This document shows, one piece after another, positions 35,808-44,285 of a stretch of DNA of 64,000 bases. The notes under the pieces were generated by a model, which had not been told where the DNA came from, did not search any database, and worked only from the letters and a program-made list of their open reading frames with translations. How positions within the stretch are numbered: the stretch's first letter is position 1; every line of letters begins with the position of its first letter. The DNA is from JACMQX01 sp044225675 (GTDB lineage: Bacteria; Pseudomonadota; Gammaproteobacteria; Burkholderiales; Burkholderiaceae_C): NCBI GenBank assembly GCA_044225675.1, contig JBGAIH010000019.1, positions 1 through 64,000 of the forward strand, read 5' to 3'. The position numbers and the translations under genes are program-made.

Positions 35808-36734
35808 ATGCTTTTTTCCTGGGCCTGGATCCCCGTGGTGGTCGGCGCCGCACTGGCGCAGACGGCGCGCAACACCGCGCAGCGCTCCCTCACCGCACAG
35901 GCCGGCACCCTCGGCGCGACACTCGTGCGCTTTCTCTACGGGCTGCCGTTCGCGGCGCTGTGGCTCGCCGTGCTGTACGGCTGGCCCGGCTCCACGGCGA
36001 CTGTGCCTGAACGCTTCGACGTGCCCTATTTCGCCTGGGTGCTGCTGGGCGCCGTCGCGCAGATCGCCGCGACCGCGTTCCTTCTGGCCGCCATGAAGGA
36101 GCGCAACTTCGTGGTGGGTGTCACCTACTCCAAGACCGAGGTCCTGCAAGTCGCGGTGTTCGGCACGCTGTTTCTCGGCGAGGTGCCCGGGCTCATGGTC
36201 GTGGCAGCCATCGTGCTGGCCACGGCGGGCGTGGTGCTCGTCTCGCTGCCGCGCGATGCGGCCGGTCCGCAAGGCGGCCGGCTGCCCTGGGGTGGACGCG
36301 CCGTGGCTTTCGGCCTCGCGTCTGGCGCCTGCTTCGCCCTGTCGGCCGTCGGCTATCGCGGCGCCTCGCTGTCGCTCGGGACCGAGGTGCCGCCCTGGAT
36401 CGCCGGCGCCTGGGGCGTGCTGTGGGCGCAGGCCCTTCAGACCGTGCTGCTCGGCGGCTGGATCGCGGCGCGCACGCCGGCCGTTCTTGCAGCCGTCGCG
36501 CGCGCCTGGCGCATCTCCCTGTGGGCCGGAGCGATGGGCGCGATCGCCTCGATCTGCTGGTTCACCGCCTTTGCCATGACCACCGCGGCCCAGGTCCGGA
36601 CGCTGGGCATGGTGGAAGTCCTGTTCAGCTATGTCGTTTCGCGCCGGCTGCTGCTCGAGAAGCTGGGACGGACCGAGCAGATCGGGCTCGTTCTCGTGGT
36701 GGCCGGCCTCGTCCTCGTGTGCAGCCAGCTGTGA
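35808..36734 (+). CDS. DMT/EamA-family transporter
   Basis: 308 residues, ten hydrophobic segments in two EamA repeats. Typical pieces are VVGVTYSKTEVLQVAVFGTLFLGE and the second-half TLGMVEVLFSYVVSRRLLLEK, the latter with the conserved E. A CATAAT -10-like hexamer lies just before the start (35796-35801). The substrate is unknown, with small metabolite export likely. Confidence 0.8.
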   Translation: MLFSWAWIPVVVGAALAQTARNTAQRSLTAQAGTLGATLVRFLYGLPFAALWLAVLYGWPGSTATVPERFDVPYFAWVLLGAVAQIAATAFLLAAMKERNFVVGVTYSKTEVLQVAVFGTLFLGEVPGLMVVAAIVLATAGVVLVSLPRDAAGPQGGRLPWGGRAVAFGLASGACFALSAVGYRGASLSLGTEVPPWIAGAWGVLWAQALQTVLLGGWIAARTPAVLAAVARAWRISLWAGAMGAIASICWFTAFAMTTAAQVRTLGMVEVLFSYVVSRRLLLEKLGRTEQIGLVLVVAGLVLVCSQL

Positions 36735-36811
36735 TGGATCGATCGCCTCGACCGCAGAAGCCCCCTGAGCAACGGCCGTTCAAGTGAGCACCTGCTCGCG
36801 TCCGAGAATAT

Positions 36812-36855
36812 TTACCCGGATTTAATTGACTTCTTATTTATAGCCGGGTAATAAT
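36812..36855 (+). promoter_or_regulatory. promoter with flanking inverted repeat, possible leaderless start
   Basis: TTGACT (36826-36831), 18-bp spacer, AATAAT (36850-36855). The expected transcription start is within a base or two of the ATG at 36861, so the mRNA may be leaderless. TTACCCGG (36812-36819) and CCGGGTAA (36844-36851) form an 8-bp inverted repeat with arms 32 bp apart, bracketing the -35 and overlapping the -10, as an operator would. The stretch is clearly AT-rich against its surroundings. Confidence 0.6.
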
Positions 36856-36860
36856 CAGGC

Positions 36861-37619
36861 ATGCTTGATGAACTGCCTGACACCTTCGCCGGACAACCCG
36901 GCGCCATCCCTCCGTTCGCGGCCTTTCTGGGCACGCGCCGCATAGCAGCCGGCACCCAGGCCGAAGTCGCCCGATCTGCGGCCCGACACACGCAGGCGGG
37001 CTCCAGCGAACTGCTGCTGGTGTTCGATGCGGCCGGCCGCCAGATCGAACTCGACGCGCAGGCCCTGCCGGACGGACTGCTCTCCCGCTCCGCCCAACAA
37101 GGCGATTCGCCTTCCGCCCCGCCGTCCCCAGTGAACGAAAGCGCCGATTCCCATGAAGAGGCAGACAAGCCGTCGTTGCGGCGGCGTCCTCCGGCGCCCG
37201 CACCCGCCGCACGAGGAAGGGGCCGGCCCCAGCTGGGCGTGGTGGCGCGCGAAGTGACGCTGCTGCCGCGCCATTGGGAGTGGCTCGCGTCGCAACCCGG
37301 CGGCGCATCGGCGGCGCTGCGTCGGCTGGTCGATGGCGCGCGGCGCACGCCTGATCCGCGCGATGCGGCGCGTGCCGCGCAGGAGCGGGCCTACCGCTTC
37401 CTCAATGCCATGGCCGGCAACCTGCCCGGCTACGAGGAAGCGCTGCGCGCGCTGTTCGCGGGCAAGGCCGAGAGCTTCCAGGCCGCGCTGGGCCGCTGGC
37501 CGCCGGACATCGCGGCGCATGCCGCGCTGCTGGCGCAGGGCGCCTTCGCGCAATCTGGCGCGGCTGCCCCGCCTGCCAGTCCGCCTGCCAGTTCGCCAAC
37601 CGGCTCTGCCGGCACCTGA
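36861..37619 (+). CDS. DUF2239 family protein
   Basis: 252 residues. The N-terminal AFLGTRRIAAGTQAEVARSA and LLVFDAAGRQIELD and the central GRGRPQLGVVAREVTLLPRHWEWL match DUF2239, followed by ALRRLVDGARR and a helical C-terminus. The block around the WEWLA segment resembles a DNA-binding-like arrangement, but no function is established. There is no recognisable ribosome site upstream. Confidence 0.78.
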   Translation: MLDELPDTFAGQPGAIPPFAAFLGTRRIAAGTQAEVARSAARHTQAGSSELLLVFDAAGRQIELDAQALPDGLLSRSAQQGDSPSAPPSPVNESADSHEEADKPSLRRRPPAPAPAARGRGRPQLGVVAREVTLLPRHWEWLASQPGGASAALRRLVDGARRTPDPRDAARAAQERAYRFLNAMAGNLPGYEEALRALFAGKAESFQAALGRWPPDIAAHAALLAQGAFAQSGAAAPPASPPASSPTGSAGT

Positions 37620-37661
37620 CGGCCGGTGGCCGCTCACCCCAGTTTTCATCACGTCGATACA

Positions 37662-37691
37662 AAGGAGCCCCGCACGGGGCACAACAACATG
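37662..37691 (+). promoter_or_regulatory. unusual ribosome-binding site with hairpin spacer
   Basis: AAGGAG (37662-37667) is 21 bases from the ATG at 37689, too far for normal initiation. Between them GCCCC-GCAC-GGGGC (37667-37680) can fold; folding would bring the site to about 8 bases from the start. The hairpin shares the last G of the site, so it may instead hide it. Confidence 0.45.
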
Positions 37692-39071
37692 ACGACTTCC
37701 TCTTCCGGCCACACGGCCCATGCGCCGGTGGCACGCCCGCTGTGGCAGGTCTACCTCGCTTTCCTCGGCCCGATGGTGCTGGCCAACCTGCTGCAGGGCC
37801 TGTCCGGCACGCTCAACGGCGTGTTCATCGGCCAGTTGCTGGGCACGCAGGCCCTGGCGGCCGTCGCAGGCATGTTCCCGATCATCTTCTTCTTCATCTC
37901 GCTGGTGATCGGCATCGGCGCGGGCGCGTCGGTGCTCATCGGCCAGGCCTGGGGCGCGCGCGAGCTGCACAAGGTCAAGGCCATCGCGGGCACTGCGCTG
38001 GCGCTCGGCCTGCTGCTGGGCCTGCTGGTGGCGGTGTTCGGCGGCGCCTTCGCCGAGGAACTGCTGGTCGCGCTGCGAACCCCCGCCGACGTCCTGCCCG
38101 AAGCCATCCGCTATGCGCGCACGATGATGCTCGCGATGCCGGGCCTGCTGGTGTTCATCCTGCTCACCCAACTGATGCGCGGCGTCGGCGACACCGTCAC
38201 CCCGCTGTGGGCGCTGATGATCTCGACGGCCGTGTCCTGCATCCTGACACCGGCCTTCATCCTCGGCTGGGCGGGCCTTCCGCGATTGGGCGTGACGAGC
38301 GCGGCGGCCGCGTCGATCGCCTCCTTCATCGCGGCCATGGCCTTCCTGGCCTGGATCATGCGCCGTCGCGGCCATGCCCTCGCGCCCGATGCGCAGCTGC
38401 TGCGCGCGCTGCGCATCAACCTGCCGATCCTCAAGCTGGTCCTCCGGCTCGGCCTTCCCACCGGGGTGCAGATGATCACCGTGTCGCTGGCCGAGATCGT
38501 GCTGCTGTCGCTGGTCAACGGCTTCGGTTCGGACGCCACGGCCGCCTATGGCGCGGTCAACCAGGTCGTGAACTACGTGCAGTTTCCGGCGCTGTCCATC
38601 GCCATCACGGCCTCCATTCTGGGAGCCCAGGCCATCGGCGCCGGCCGCAGCGAGTCGCTGGCCGCCATCGCGCGGACCGGCCTGAAGCTCAACCTCCTGA
38701 TCACCGGCTTTCTCGTGCTGCTCGGCTATCTGTTCTCGCGCCAGTTCATCGGCTTGTTCATCACCAGCGCGCCTGTCGTGGAGATGGCCCAGACGCTGCT
38801 GCACCTGATGCTCTGGAGCCTGGTGATCTATGGCTTCTCGGCGGTGCTTGCCGGGGTGATGCGCGCCAGCGGAGCGGTGCTGGTTCCCACAGGCATTTCG
38901 GTGCTGGGCATTGCGCTCATTGAAATTCCCGCCGCGTGGCTCCTGAGCCAGCGATTCAGCGTCAACGGAGTCTGGGCCTCGTACCCGATCGCGTTCCTGG
39001 CCATTCTTGCGATGCAGGCCAGCTACTACCACTTCGTCTGGCGCAAGAAGAAGATCCGCCGCCTCGTCTGA
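37689..39071 (+). CDS. MATE-family efflux transporter
   Basis: 460 residues with 12 predicted helices in two homologous halves; GPMVLANLLQGLSGTLNGVFIG and the second-half LGLPTGVQMITVSLAEIVLLSLVNGFG, each written here in shortened form (GPMVLANLLQG; LGLPTGVQMITVS), mark the start of each half. DinF/NorM-like multidrug or metabolite exporter driven by a cation gradient. The positive C-terminus is KKKIRR. The substrate is unknown. Confidence 0.88.
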   Translation: MTTSSSGHTAHAPVARPLWQVYLAFLGPMVLANLLQGLSGTLNGVFIGQLLGTQALAAVAGMFPIIFFFISLVIGIGAGASVLIGQAWGARELHKVKAIAGTALALGLLLGLLVAVFGGAFAEELLVALRTPADVLPEAIRYARTMMLAMPGLLVFILLTQLMRGVGDTVTPLWALMISTAVSCILTPAFILGWAGLPRLGVTSAAAASIASFIAAMAFLAWIMRRRGHALAPDAQLLRALRINLPILKLVLRLGLPTGVQMITVSLAEIVLLSLVNGFGSDATAAYGAVNQVVNYVQFPALSIAITASILGAQAIGAGRSESLAAIARTGLKLNLLITGFLVLLGYLFSRQFIGLFITSAPVVEMAQTLLHLMLWSLVIYGFSAVLAGVMRASGAVLVPTGISVLGIALIEIPAAWLLSQRFSVNGVWASYPIAFLAILAMQASYYHFVWRKKKIRRLV

Positions 39072-39285
39072 ACTGCGGCATGCTTCTCACGGAGGGCCCG
39101 CTTCTGTGGCGGCTGCACCGCAGGCATGCGCCTTAGGTCATTTCCCACAGCAATGCGCCCCATGGCCGGTCGAATTTGCGCTACGCTCTGTTACACATTC
39201 GCTCGACGCCAGCGTCGCGGATGGACCACAACAGCCGGCGTGGCACACCTTCGGGTGGCATGTAGGCACAAGAATGGAGCGAGTC

Positions 39286-39972
39286 ATGAGTTTCCTGGAC
39301 CGGCTGCTCGGCCGGCAATCTACTCCGGCGCGCGGCGGGGCTGCGCAGTCCCGGCTGACGCAGGCCAGCTTTCCACCGTCCCAAGGCAGCACACAATCCG
39401 AGTCGCCTTCAGGCGTTCGCAAGGAGCTGCTGCGGCTCGTGCTGCGGGAAGCGCTCAAGAGCAACGGACTGCCGCTCAACTGGGTCTCCGTCGACCCGAT
39501 GGGTGTGAACTCGCCGACGCGCGGTGCGGGCATCCATGTGAGGCTTGTGCTGAAACACTGGGACGAGCGTTTCCCGATTTTCATGCGCGCCTTCCAGGAC
39601 GACTTCGAAACCCGCCTGCTCACCCTGGATCCGCTCGCGTCGCAATGGCTGAGCGGCATGTCCTGGCAATTCGAGCTCGGCGACAGCGCCCACTGGCCGC
39701 CCATGCCGCCTGCTGCCTTGTGGCAGTCGCCACCGGCGCATGCCGTGCCTGCAGCCGACGCCGTGACCCCCGCGCTTCCCCTGCCCCGGATGCCCGAGCC
39801 GACCCCTGCCGCCTCTGTGGCCGCACCCGCGAAGCCTCTCAGCATGCAGGAACTCGAACGCCAGTTCGCCGCAGGCGACCAGCGCTTCGTCGATTCGCAT
39901 GACGACTTCGCGCCGACCGAAGGCTTTGCACCGACGCAGGCCTTCCCGCCCGACCAGGGCGGACAGCGCTGA
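39286..39972 (+). CDS. unknown protein, first of a paralogous pair
   Basis: 228 residues from the ATG at 39286 (GGAG 6 bases upstream). Not recognised. It starts MSFLDRLLGRQ, has a core GVRKELLRLVLREALKSNGLPLNWV, given here as GVRKELLRLVLRE and NGLPLNWVSVDPMG, then HVRLVLKHWDERF and WQFELGD, then an Ala/Pro-rich linker and an end motif DDFAPTEGFAPTQAFPP. No signal peptide or membrane segment is seen. The gene 117 bp downstream shares all of these blocks. The 214-bp gap upstream (39072-39285) shows nothing firm. Confidence 0.7.
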   Translation: MSFLDRLLGRQSTPARGGAAQSRLTQASFPPSQGSTQSESPSGVRKELLRLVLREALKSNGLPLNWVSVDPMGVNSPTRGAGIHVRLVLKHWDERFPIFMRAFQDDFETRLLTLDPLASQWLSGMSWQFELGDSAHWPPMPPAALWQSPPAHAVPAADAVTPALPLPRMPEPTPAASVAAPAKPLSMQELERQFAAGDQRFVDSHDDFAPTEGFAPTQAFPPDQGGQR

Positions 39973-40088
39973 AGCCTTCGGCCGAGGCCATCGACAAGAC
40001 CTTTGGCTGAGCCGGCTGGCATCGGGCCGGCCGTACGATCCGGGCTCGCTTCCACGCTCCCGAATGGGCGCACTCCCGGAGATTCCAC

Positions 40089-40694
40089 ATGAGCTTCCTG
40101 GCTCGCCTGCTCGGCAAGTCCGCCGCCAAGCCCACCCGCTGGGCACCTCACGGCGCGCGCGCCGCTTTCCGCTCGTCCCGTACGGGCAACGACACGCAGG
40201 CCCCGTCCGGGGTTCGCAAGGAGCTGCTGCGGCTCGTGCTGCGCGAGACCCTTCGCAACACCGGCGTTCCGGTGGAATGGATCGCCATCGACCCTCTGGG
40301 CATCAGGCGCCCCGACCGCACGGCAGGCGTCCATGTGCGGCTGGTGGTGCGCCACTGGGACGAGCGATTCGCCCGCTATTTCTGCGCCTTCCAGCAGGAC
40401 TTCGCCACCCGGCTGCAGGCGTTCGACCCCGGGTCGTCGCTCTGGCTGCAGGGCATTTCGTGGCAGTTCGAACTGGGCGCGGGCGACGATTGGCCTGAGC
40501 TTCCGCCGCGCGCCACCTGGCAGGGCGCTGCGGCCCCAGCGCCAGCCCCCGAACTGCTCATGTCCACGGTTCCCCTGTCCCGGGAAGAACTGTCGCGGCA
40601 ATCTGCGGCCGAAGACCTGCGTCACGCCCGCCGCCGCCCCGCAGACTTCGCTCCCACCGAGACCCTGCCGCCGCGCGAGCCCGGTCGGCGTTGA
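40089..40694 (+). CDS. unknown protein, second of a paralogous pair
   Basis: 201 residues (CCGGAG upstream). Parallels its neighbour: MSFLARLLGK, GVRKELLRLVLRETLRNTGVPVEWI (in part GVRKELLRLVLRE), HVRLVVRHWDERF, WQFELGAGDD and a final DFAPTETLPP. Nucleotide identity over the GVRKELLRLVLRE stretch is almost complete, suggesting either a recent duplication or gene conversion. The shared amphipathic N-terminus MSFLxRLLG could be a membrane-surface or targeting helix (inference). Confidence 0.7.
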   Translation: MSFLARLLGKSAAKPTRWAPHGARAAFRSSRTGNDTQAPSGVRKELLRLVLRETLRNTGVPVEWIAIDPLGIRRPDRTAGVHVRLVVRHWDERFARYFCAFQQDFATRLQAFDPGSSLWLQGISWQFELGAGDDWPELPPRATWQGAAAPAPAPELLMSTVPLSREELSRQSAAEDLRHARRRPADFAPTETLPPREPGRR

Positions 40695-40752
40695 CGGCCC
40701 CGCGCACACCCGGCCCCGGATCGCGCGCCCTGGCCCGCTGGCGGGCATTCTT

Positions 40753-41712
40753 TCAGGCTTGCTGCAAACCGTCTCCGAGAGGCCGCGTCAGGTAGACCGC
40801 CTCCTTGCCCACCACCGCTTCGCGCGCCGGCATGAGGATCGTGCATTCGTCGCATGGCGCGCGAATCTCGTCCGGGCCGTCGGTGGCGATCAGCTCACCC
40901 TTGGCAAACCGCTCGAAGCCGACCACCGGCCGCACGAAGCGAAACTCCGGTGTGCGGATCACCCGCGTCTCGAGCAGTTCGAAGCGCCGCTGCGGCCCGG
41001 GCGCCGCGGCGTCAGCTCGTGGCGCCGTGAGCCCGTAATGCGCGATGAAATCATGCGCCACGCGCACGGCCAGATCGCTGGACGCGCGCAGGAAGTGCTG
41101 CCCGCACTCGGCCACCACGGCCGCGCCCGCGCTGCTGTCCGCCTGCCCGTGCCGCCCGTGCTGGATGACCGGAATGCCCGAGCCGAGACCGTTGGGCATG
41201 ACCATGTGGATGGACGGGCTGCCGATGGCGAGCGCCACCTCTGCATTGCGCGCATACGCCGGATACACCCAGAACGGCCGCACGTCCTGTGCCGTGGAAT
41301 GGATGTCCAGAATATGGTCCGCTGCGGCGACAGCCGGCCGCAGTTCGCGCGCGCGGCGCAGTTCGGGACTGTCCTCGGTGCCGTCCAGCTCGTCGGCCCC
41401 CCAGACCCGGTTGAGGTTGTGCACGAGTTGACGGCTCTTGAAGGGGTCGGCCGGATCGAAGGTCTCGTAGGCTGCGACGTTGGCAAAGCTCAGCGTCAGC
41501 GTACCGATCATCGGCCGCATCCCGCTGTCGAGGAGGTGCTTGACCGCCACCATACCGCAGAACTCGTTGCCATGCGTCAAGGCATTCACGAGAACATGCG
41601 GGCCGGGCCGGCCCGACTCGAAGCGGTGCACGTAGTCGATGCCGACGTTGCCCTTGCGGTAGGGCGAGAGGTCTTCGGGAAGGACCTCGAAGGTGGAGGG
41701 GGTACTGCTCAT
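40753..41712 (-). CDS. succinylglutamate desuccinylase/aspartoacylase family protein
   Basis: 319 residues from the ATG at 41712, chosen for the CCGGAG site 7 bases upstream; a TTG 15 bp earlier is possible. Zinc carboxypeptidase-like fold: ligands in THGNEFCG (His, Glu) and DIHST (His), with RVWGADELDGTED typical of the AstE/ASPA group. The C-terminal part has a beta domain. It hydrolyses an N-acyl amino acid or related amide; the substrate is unknown and no ast operon surrounds it. Confidence 0.83.
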   Translation of the reverse strand: MSSTPSTFEVLPEDLSPYRKGNVGIDYVHRFESGRPGPHVLVNALTHGNEFCGMVAVKHLLDSGMRPMIGTLTLSFANVAAYETFDPADPFKSRQLVHNLNRVWGADELDGTEDSPELRRARELRPAVAAADHILDIHSTAQDVRPFWVYPAYARNAEVALAIGSPSIHMVMPNGLGSGIPVIQHGRHGQADSSAGAAVVAECGQHFLRASSDLAVRVAHDFIAHYGLTAPRADAAAPGPQRRFELLETRVIRTPEFRFVRPVVGFERFAKGELIATDGPDEIRAPCDECTILMPAREAVVGKEAVYLTRPLGDGLQQA

Positions 41713-41833
41713 GGACACTCCGGACAATTTGCGGGACTTCAGGGGCGATCAGAAAGGTGGTGGGAAGCGATCAGGGCACGATGGTCGCTCGGGACCAGGC
41801 GGAGGCTGATGCACGGGGCCAGGACGCATCGGC

Positions 41834-41941
41834 TCAGCGCGCGGGCCGCTTGTAGCCCGGGGGGCGCGGCACCTGCTTGAAGCGGATCTGCCGGTCCAGC
41901 TCGATCGCCTCTATCTTGAGCTGGCGCTCGGCGTCCAGCAC
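41834..41941 (-). CDS. possible 35-residue basic protein after rbgA
   Basis: A GTG at 41941 begins directly after the TAG stop of the GTPase gene (TAGGTG) and opens a 35-codon frame: LDAERQLKIEAIELDRQIRF, then KQVPRPPGYKRPAR. The peptide is plausible (amphipathic helix, then a Pro/Arg/Lys-rich end) and could be translated by reinitiation after rbgA. It is too short to judge by composition alone. It may be a real small gene, a remnant, or a former C-terminal extension cut off by the TAG. Nothing else is seen in 41713-41833. Confidence 0.45.
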   Translation of the reverse strand: MLDAERQLKIEAIELDRQIRFKQVPRPPGYKRPAR

Positions 41942-42802
41942 CTAGCCTTCGGCGAGCCACGCGGCAAACTCATCGGGCGTCTCCAGCGTGATGCGGCCGA
42001 TCGCGCCGGCACGGAAGTCGTTGATGACGATCTCGGACGCCTTCTGCAGATTCACCTTCCCGCCCGCGAGCAAGGCACCACGCGTGCGGCCGATGGCCTC
42101 GAGGATGTCTTCGTCGCGCAGGCCCGCCACCGACTCCAGGCGAAAGCGCGCCTGGAGTTCCGCCGCATAGTGCTGGCGCAGGTAGTCCAGCAGCTCCAGC
42201 GCCACCTCCTGGTCGTCGAACGCATTGCGTCCCACCGCCCCGCTGGCCGCGAGGTTGTAGCCACTCTTGGCGACGATGATGCGCGGCCACAGCACGCCCG
42301 GCGTGTCATAGAGGTAGAACGCATCCGCCAGCACCAGGCGCTGCTCGGTGCGGGTGACGCCGGCCTCGTCGCCCGTCCTGGCGGCGCGCGTGCCCATGAG
42401 CGTGTTGATCAGCGTGGACTTGCCGACGTTGGGAATGCCGCAGATCAGCACCCGCATCGGCTTGGCCAGGCTCTTGCCCCGAGCCGGCGCCAGCTCGTGG
42501 CAGGCCTGGATCAGCCGCTGCGCCGGTGTGCTGGCCTTGGCCTGCATGCCGATGGCGCGCGTGGCCGGCTGCGCGTTGAAATGATCGAGCCATTCGCGCG
42601 TGCGCACCGGGTCGGCCAGATCCTCCTTGTTGAGCAGCTTGAGCTTGGGCTTGGCGCGCGTCATGCCGGCGAGCATCGGGTTGGCGCTGGAGCCCGGCAG
42701 GCGCGCATCCAGCAGTTCGATCACCACGTCGATCGCCTTGAGCCGATCGCCGATCGCCTGCCGCGTCAGATGCATGTGCCCCGGAAACCACTGAACCGCC
42801 AT
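41942..42802 (-). CDS. rbgA: ribosome biogenesis GTPase RbgA/YlqF
   Basis: 286 residues. Circularly permuted GTPase: G4 LNKEDLAD comes before G1 GIPNVGKST and G3 DTPGVLWP. The N-terminus QWFPGHMHLTRQAI is the YlqF signature. It helps late assembly of the 50S subunit. The C-terminal domain (AASGAVGRNAFDDQEVA onward) is shorter than in Bacillus RbgA but within range for proteobacteria. Confidence 0.9.
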   Translation of the reverse strand: MAVQWFPGHMHLTRQAIGDRLKAIDVVIELLDARLPGSSANPMLAGMTRAKPKLKLLNKEDLADPVRTREWLDHFNAQPATRAIGMQAKASTPAQRLIQACHELAPARGKSLAKPMRVLICGIPNVGKSTLINTLMGTRAARTGDEAGVTRTEQRLVLADAFYLYDTPGVLWPRIIVAKSGYNLAASGAVGRNAFDDQEVALELLDYLRQHYAAELQARFRLESVAGLRDEDILEAIGRTRGALLAGGKVNLQKASEIVINDFRAGAIGRITLETPDEFAAWLAEG

Positions 42803-43019
42803 AAAACTCCTGTCGAACCCACGCTGACGAAAGCAGCCATCTTAAGGCCGCCTGCGGCGCTGCACACTTGCCTGCGCTGCGGGACGTGCCCGCGGCCCTT
42901 TAGACCCATGCCTCTAGGAAAGGCACCCTGTCTAGGTATCGCCCACTATGGGAGAGCGCTAAATTGGCCGCATCGGTTTTCCTCATTCCACCTTTGCCTG
43001 ATCACAGGAGCCCTCGAAC

Positions 43020-43505
43020 ATGACTGCCAAGAACCTCTCCACCGTCGCCAGCGAACTCATCACCACCTGGGGCAAGACCGCCCATCACATGATCGAGGCC
43101 TACCGCGCCGGAGGCGAGCGCGTCGCCGGCTTCGCCACCCGCCGCTACAACAGCGCGCTCAAGGCCACCAGCGCCCGCCTGAGCGAGGAAACCGTGGCCA
43201 ACGCCCGCCATGCGCAGAAGGTGTTCCATGGCTACTGCGTCAAGGGCCTGGCCCTGTCGGCCGACGGCGCGCAGGCCGCCATCGACGGCGTCGTCCGCCT
43301 GGCGGGCCAGGGCGTGGCCCAGGCTGCCGCCAACGCCGGCCGGCTCGAGGAGCGCACCGGCTCCGGCGCGCTCAGCCAGGTCGCAGCCGCCGTGGTGCCG
43401 GCCGCTGCGGCCGTGAGCCGCCTGGCAACCCGGGTGGAAGGCCGGACGGCCGAGCTCGCTCGCCGCGTCGCGGGCACCACCGCGCGCAAGGCCCGCGCCG
43501 CCTGA
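43020..43505 (+). CDS. phasin-like alanine-rich helical protein
   Basis: 161 residues, AGGAG 9 bases upstream. No motif is recognised with certainty. The protein is almost all helix: ASELITTWGKTAHHMIEAYRAG, shortened here to ASELITTW, then AVVPAAAAVSRLATRVEGRTAELARR near the end, given in part as RLATRVEGRTAELARR. Size, Ala content and the basic end resemble phasins or small nucleoid-type proteins; this is an impression only. The 217-bp gap before it contains two near-identical CTAGG steps and no gene. Confidence 0.55.
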   Translation: MTAKNLSTVASELITTWGKTAHHMIEAYRAGGERVAGFATRRYNSALKATSARLSEETVANARHAQKVFHGYCVKGLALSADGAQAAIDGVVRLAGQGVAQAAANAGRLEERTGSGALSQVAAAVVPAAAAVSRLATRVEGRTAELARRVAGTTARKARAA

Positions 43506-43716
43506 CGGGCTCCTGCTGCACAAGCCCCTGCTGCACTTGAAGCCGGGGTACGTGTTCCGGGGTGTTGCTGCGCCCCTCCACGCCAACCCGGCATGGCACC
43601 GGGCCACGGCATCGGCCGCATGGGCCGAAGGCCCTAGGGCAAGCCCGCGTGCCGCAGCAGCCGACGCGCGGGCACAATCGGCCCGATCCATTCCAACATC
43701 CTGCAAGGAACTCCAA

Positions 43717-44187
43717 ATGGCCGTGACCGTGAACATCGACCTGGGCTATGAATTCGAAGTCAAGGCCAAGGCGGCCGACGTGTTCGCCGTCCTTTCGGAC
43801 GTGCCCACCTCGGTGTCGCACTTTCCCAAGGTGGAAAAGCTCACCGACATGGGTGACGGCGTCTACAAATGGGAGATGGAGAAGGTCGGCACCGCGCAGG
43901 TCAACATCCAGACCGTCTACGCGTCCAAGTACACCAGCAATCAGGCCAAGGGCACGGTCACGTGGAAGCCCGTTCCCGGCGTGGGCAATGCGCTCGTGGG
44001 CGGCAGCTGGAAGATCAAGGACAACAAGAAGTCCACGGCCATCGAACTCAAGATCGAGGGCGAGATCACCCTGCCGCTGCCCGGACTCATGAAGATGGTG
44101 GTCGCGCCCGTCGTCGAAGGCGAGTTCGAAAAGCTCGTCGACAAGTACATCGCCAACCTCATCAAGAAGTTCGGCGGCGAGGTCTGA
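43717..44187 (+). CDS. SRPBCC (START-like) fold protein
   Basis: 156 residues from the ATG at 43717 (AAGGAA upstream). Polyketide-cyclase/CoxG-like fold: DVFAVLSDVPTSVSHFPKVEKL at the N-terminus, shown in part as DVFAVLSDVPTSV, and a long C-terminal helix VVEGEFEKLVDKYIANLIKKF, in part EFEKLVDKYIANLIKKF. It binds a hydrophobic ligand in this superfamily; the ligand is unknown. The 211-bp gap upstream has a -10-like GCACAAT near 43671. Confidence 0.75.
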   Translation: MAVTVNIDLGYEFEVKAKAADVFAVLSDVPTSVSHFPKVEKLTDMGDGVYKWEMEKVGTAQVNIQTVYASKYTSNQAKGTVTWKPVPGVGNALVGGSWKIKDNKKSTAIELKIEGEITLPLPGLMKMVVAPVVEGEFEKLVDKYIANLIKKFGGEV

Positions 44188-44210
44188 GTCGTTCCGCCCT
44201 GGGTGTCCGC

Positions 44211-44236
44211 TCTGCCGGGCCCCTCTGCCGGGCCCC
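44211..44236. repeat. 13-bp tandem repeat
   Basis: TCTGCCGGGCCCC twice in direct succession in the gap between the convergent SRPBCC and TspO-like genes. The GGGCCC centres can also pair to form a small hairpin. Confidence 0.7.
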
Positions 44237-44285
44237 GCTCCGGCGGCCCTGAGGCGCAGCGGTTGAACGGCTCAGCAGTTCAGCT

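Noticed and set aside
41739..41960. 73-codon minus-strand frame near the end of rbgA
   Set aside because: Arg/Ala-rich with no similarity and overlaps rbgA out of phase; the 35-codon frame in another phase is more plausible.
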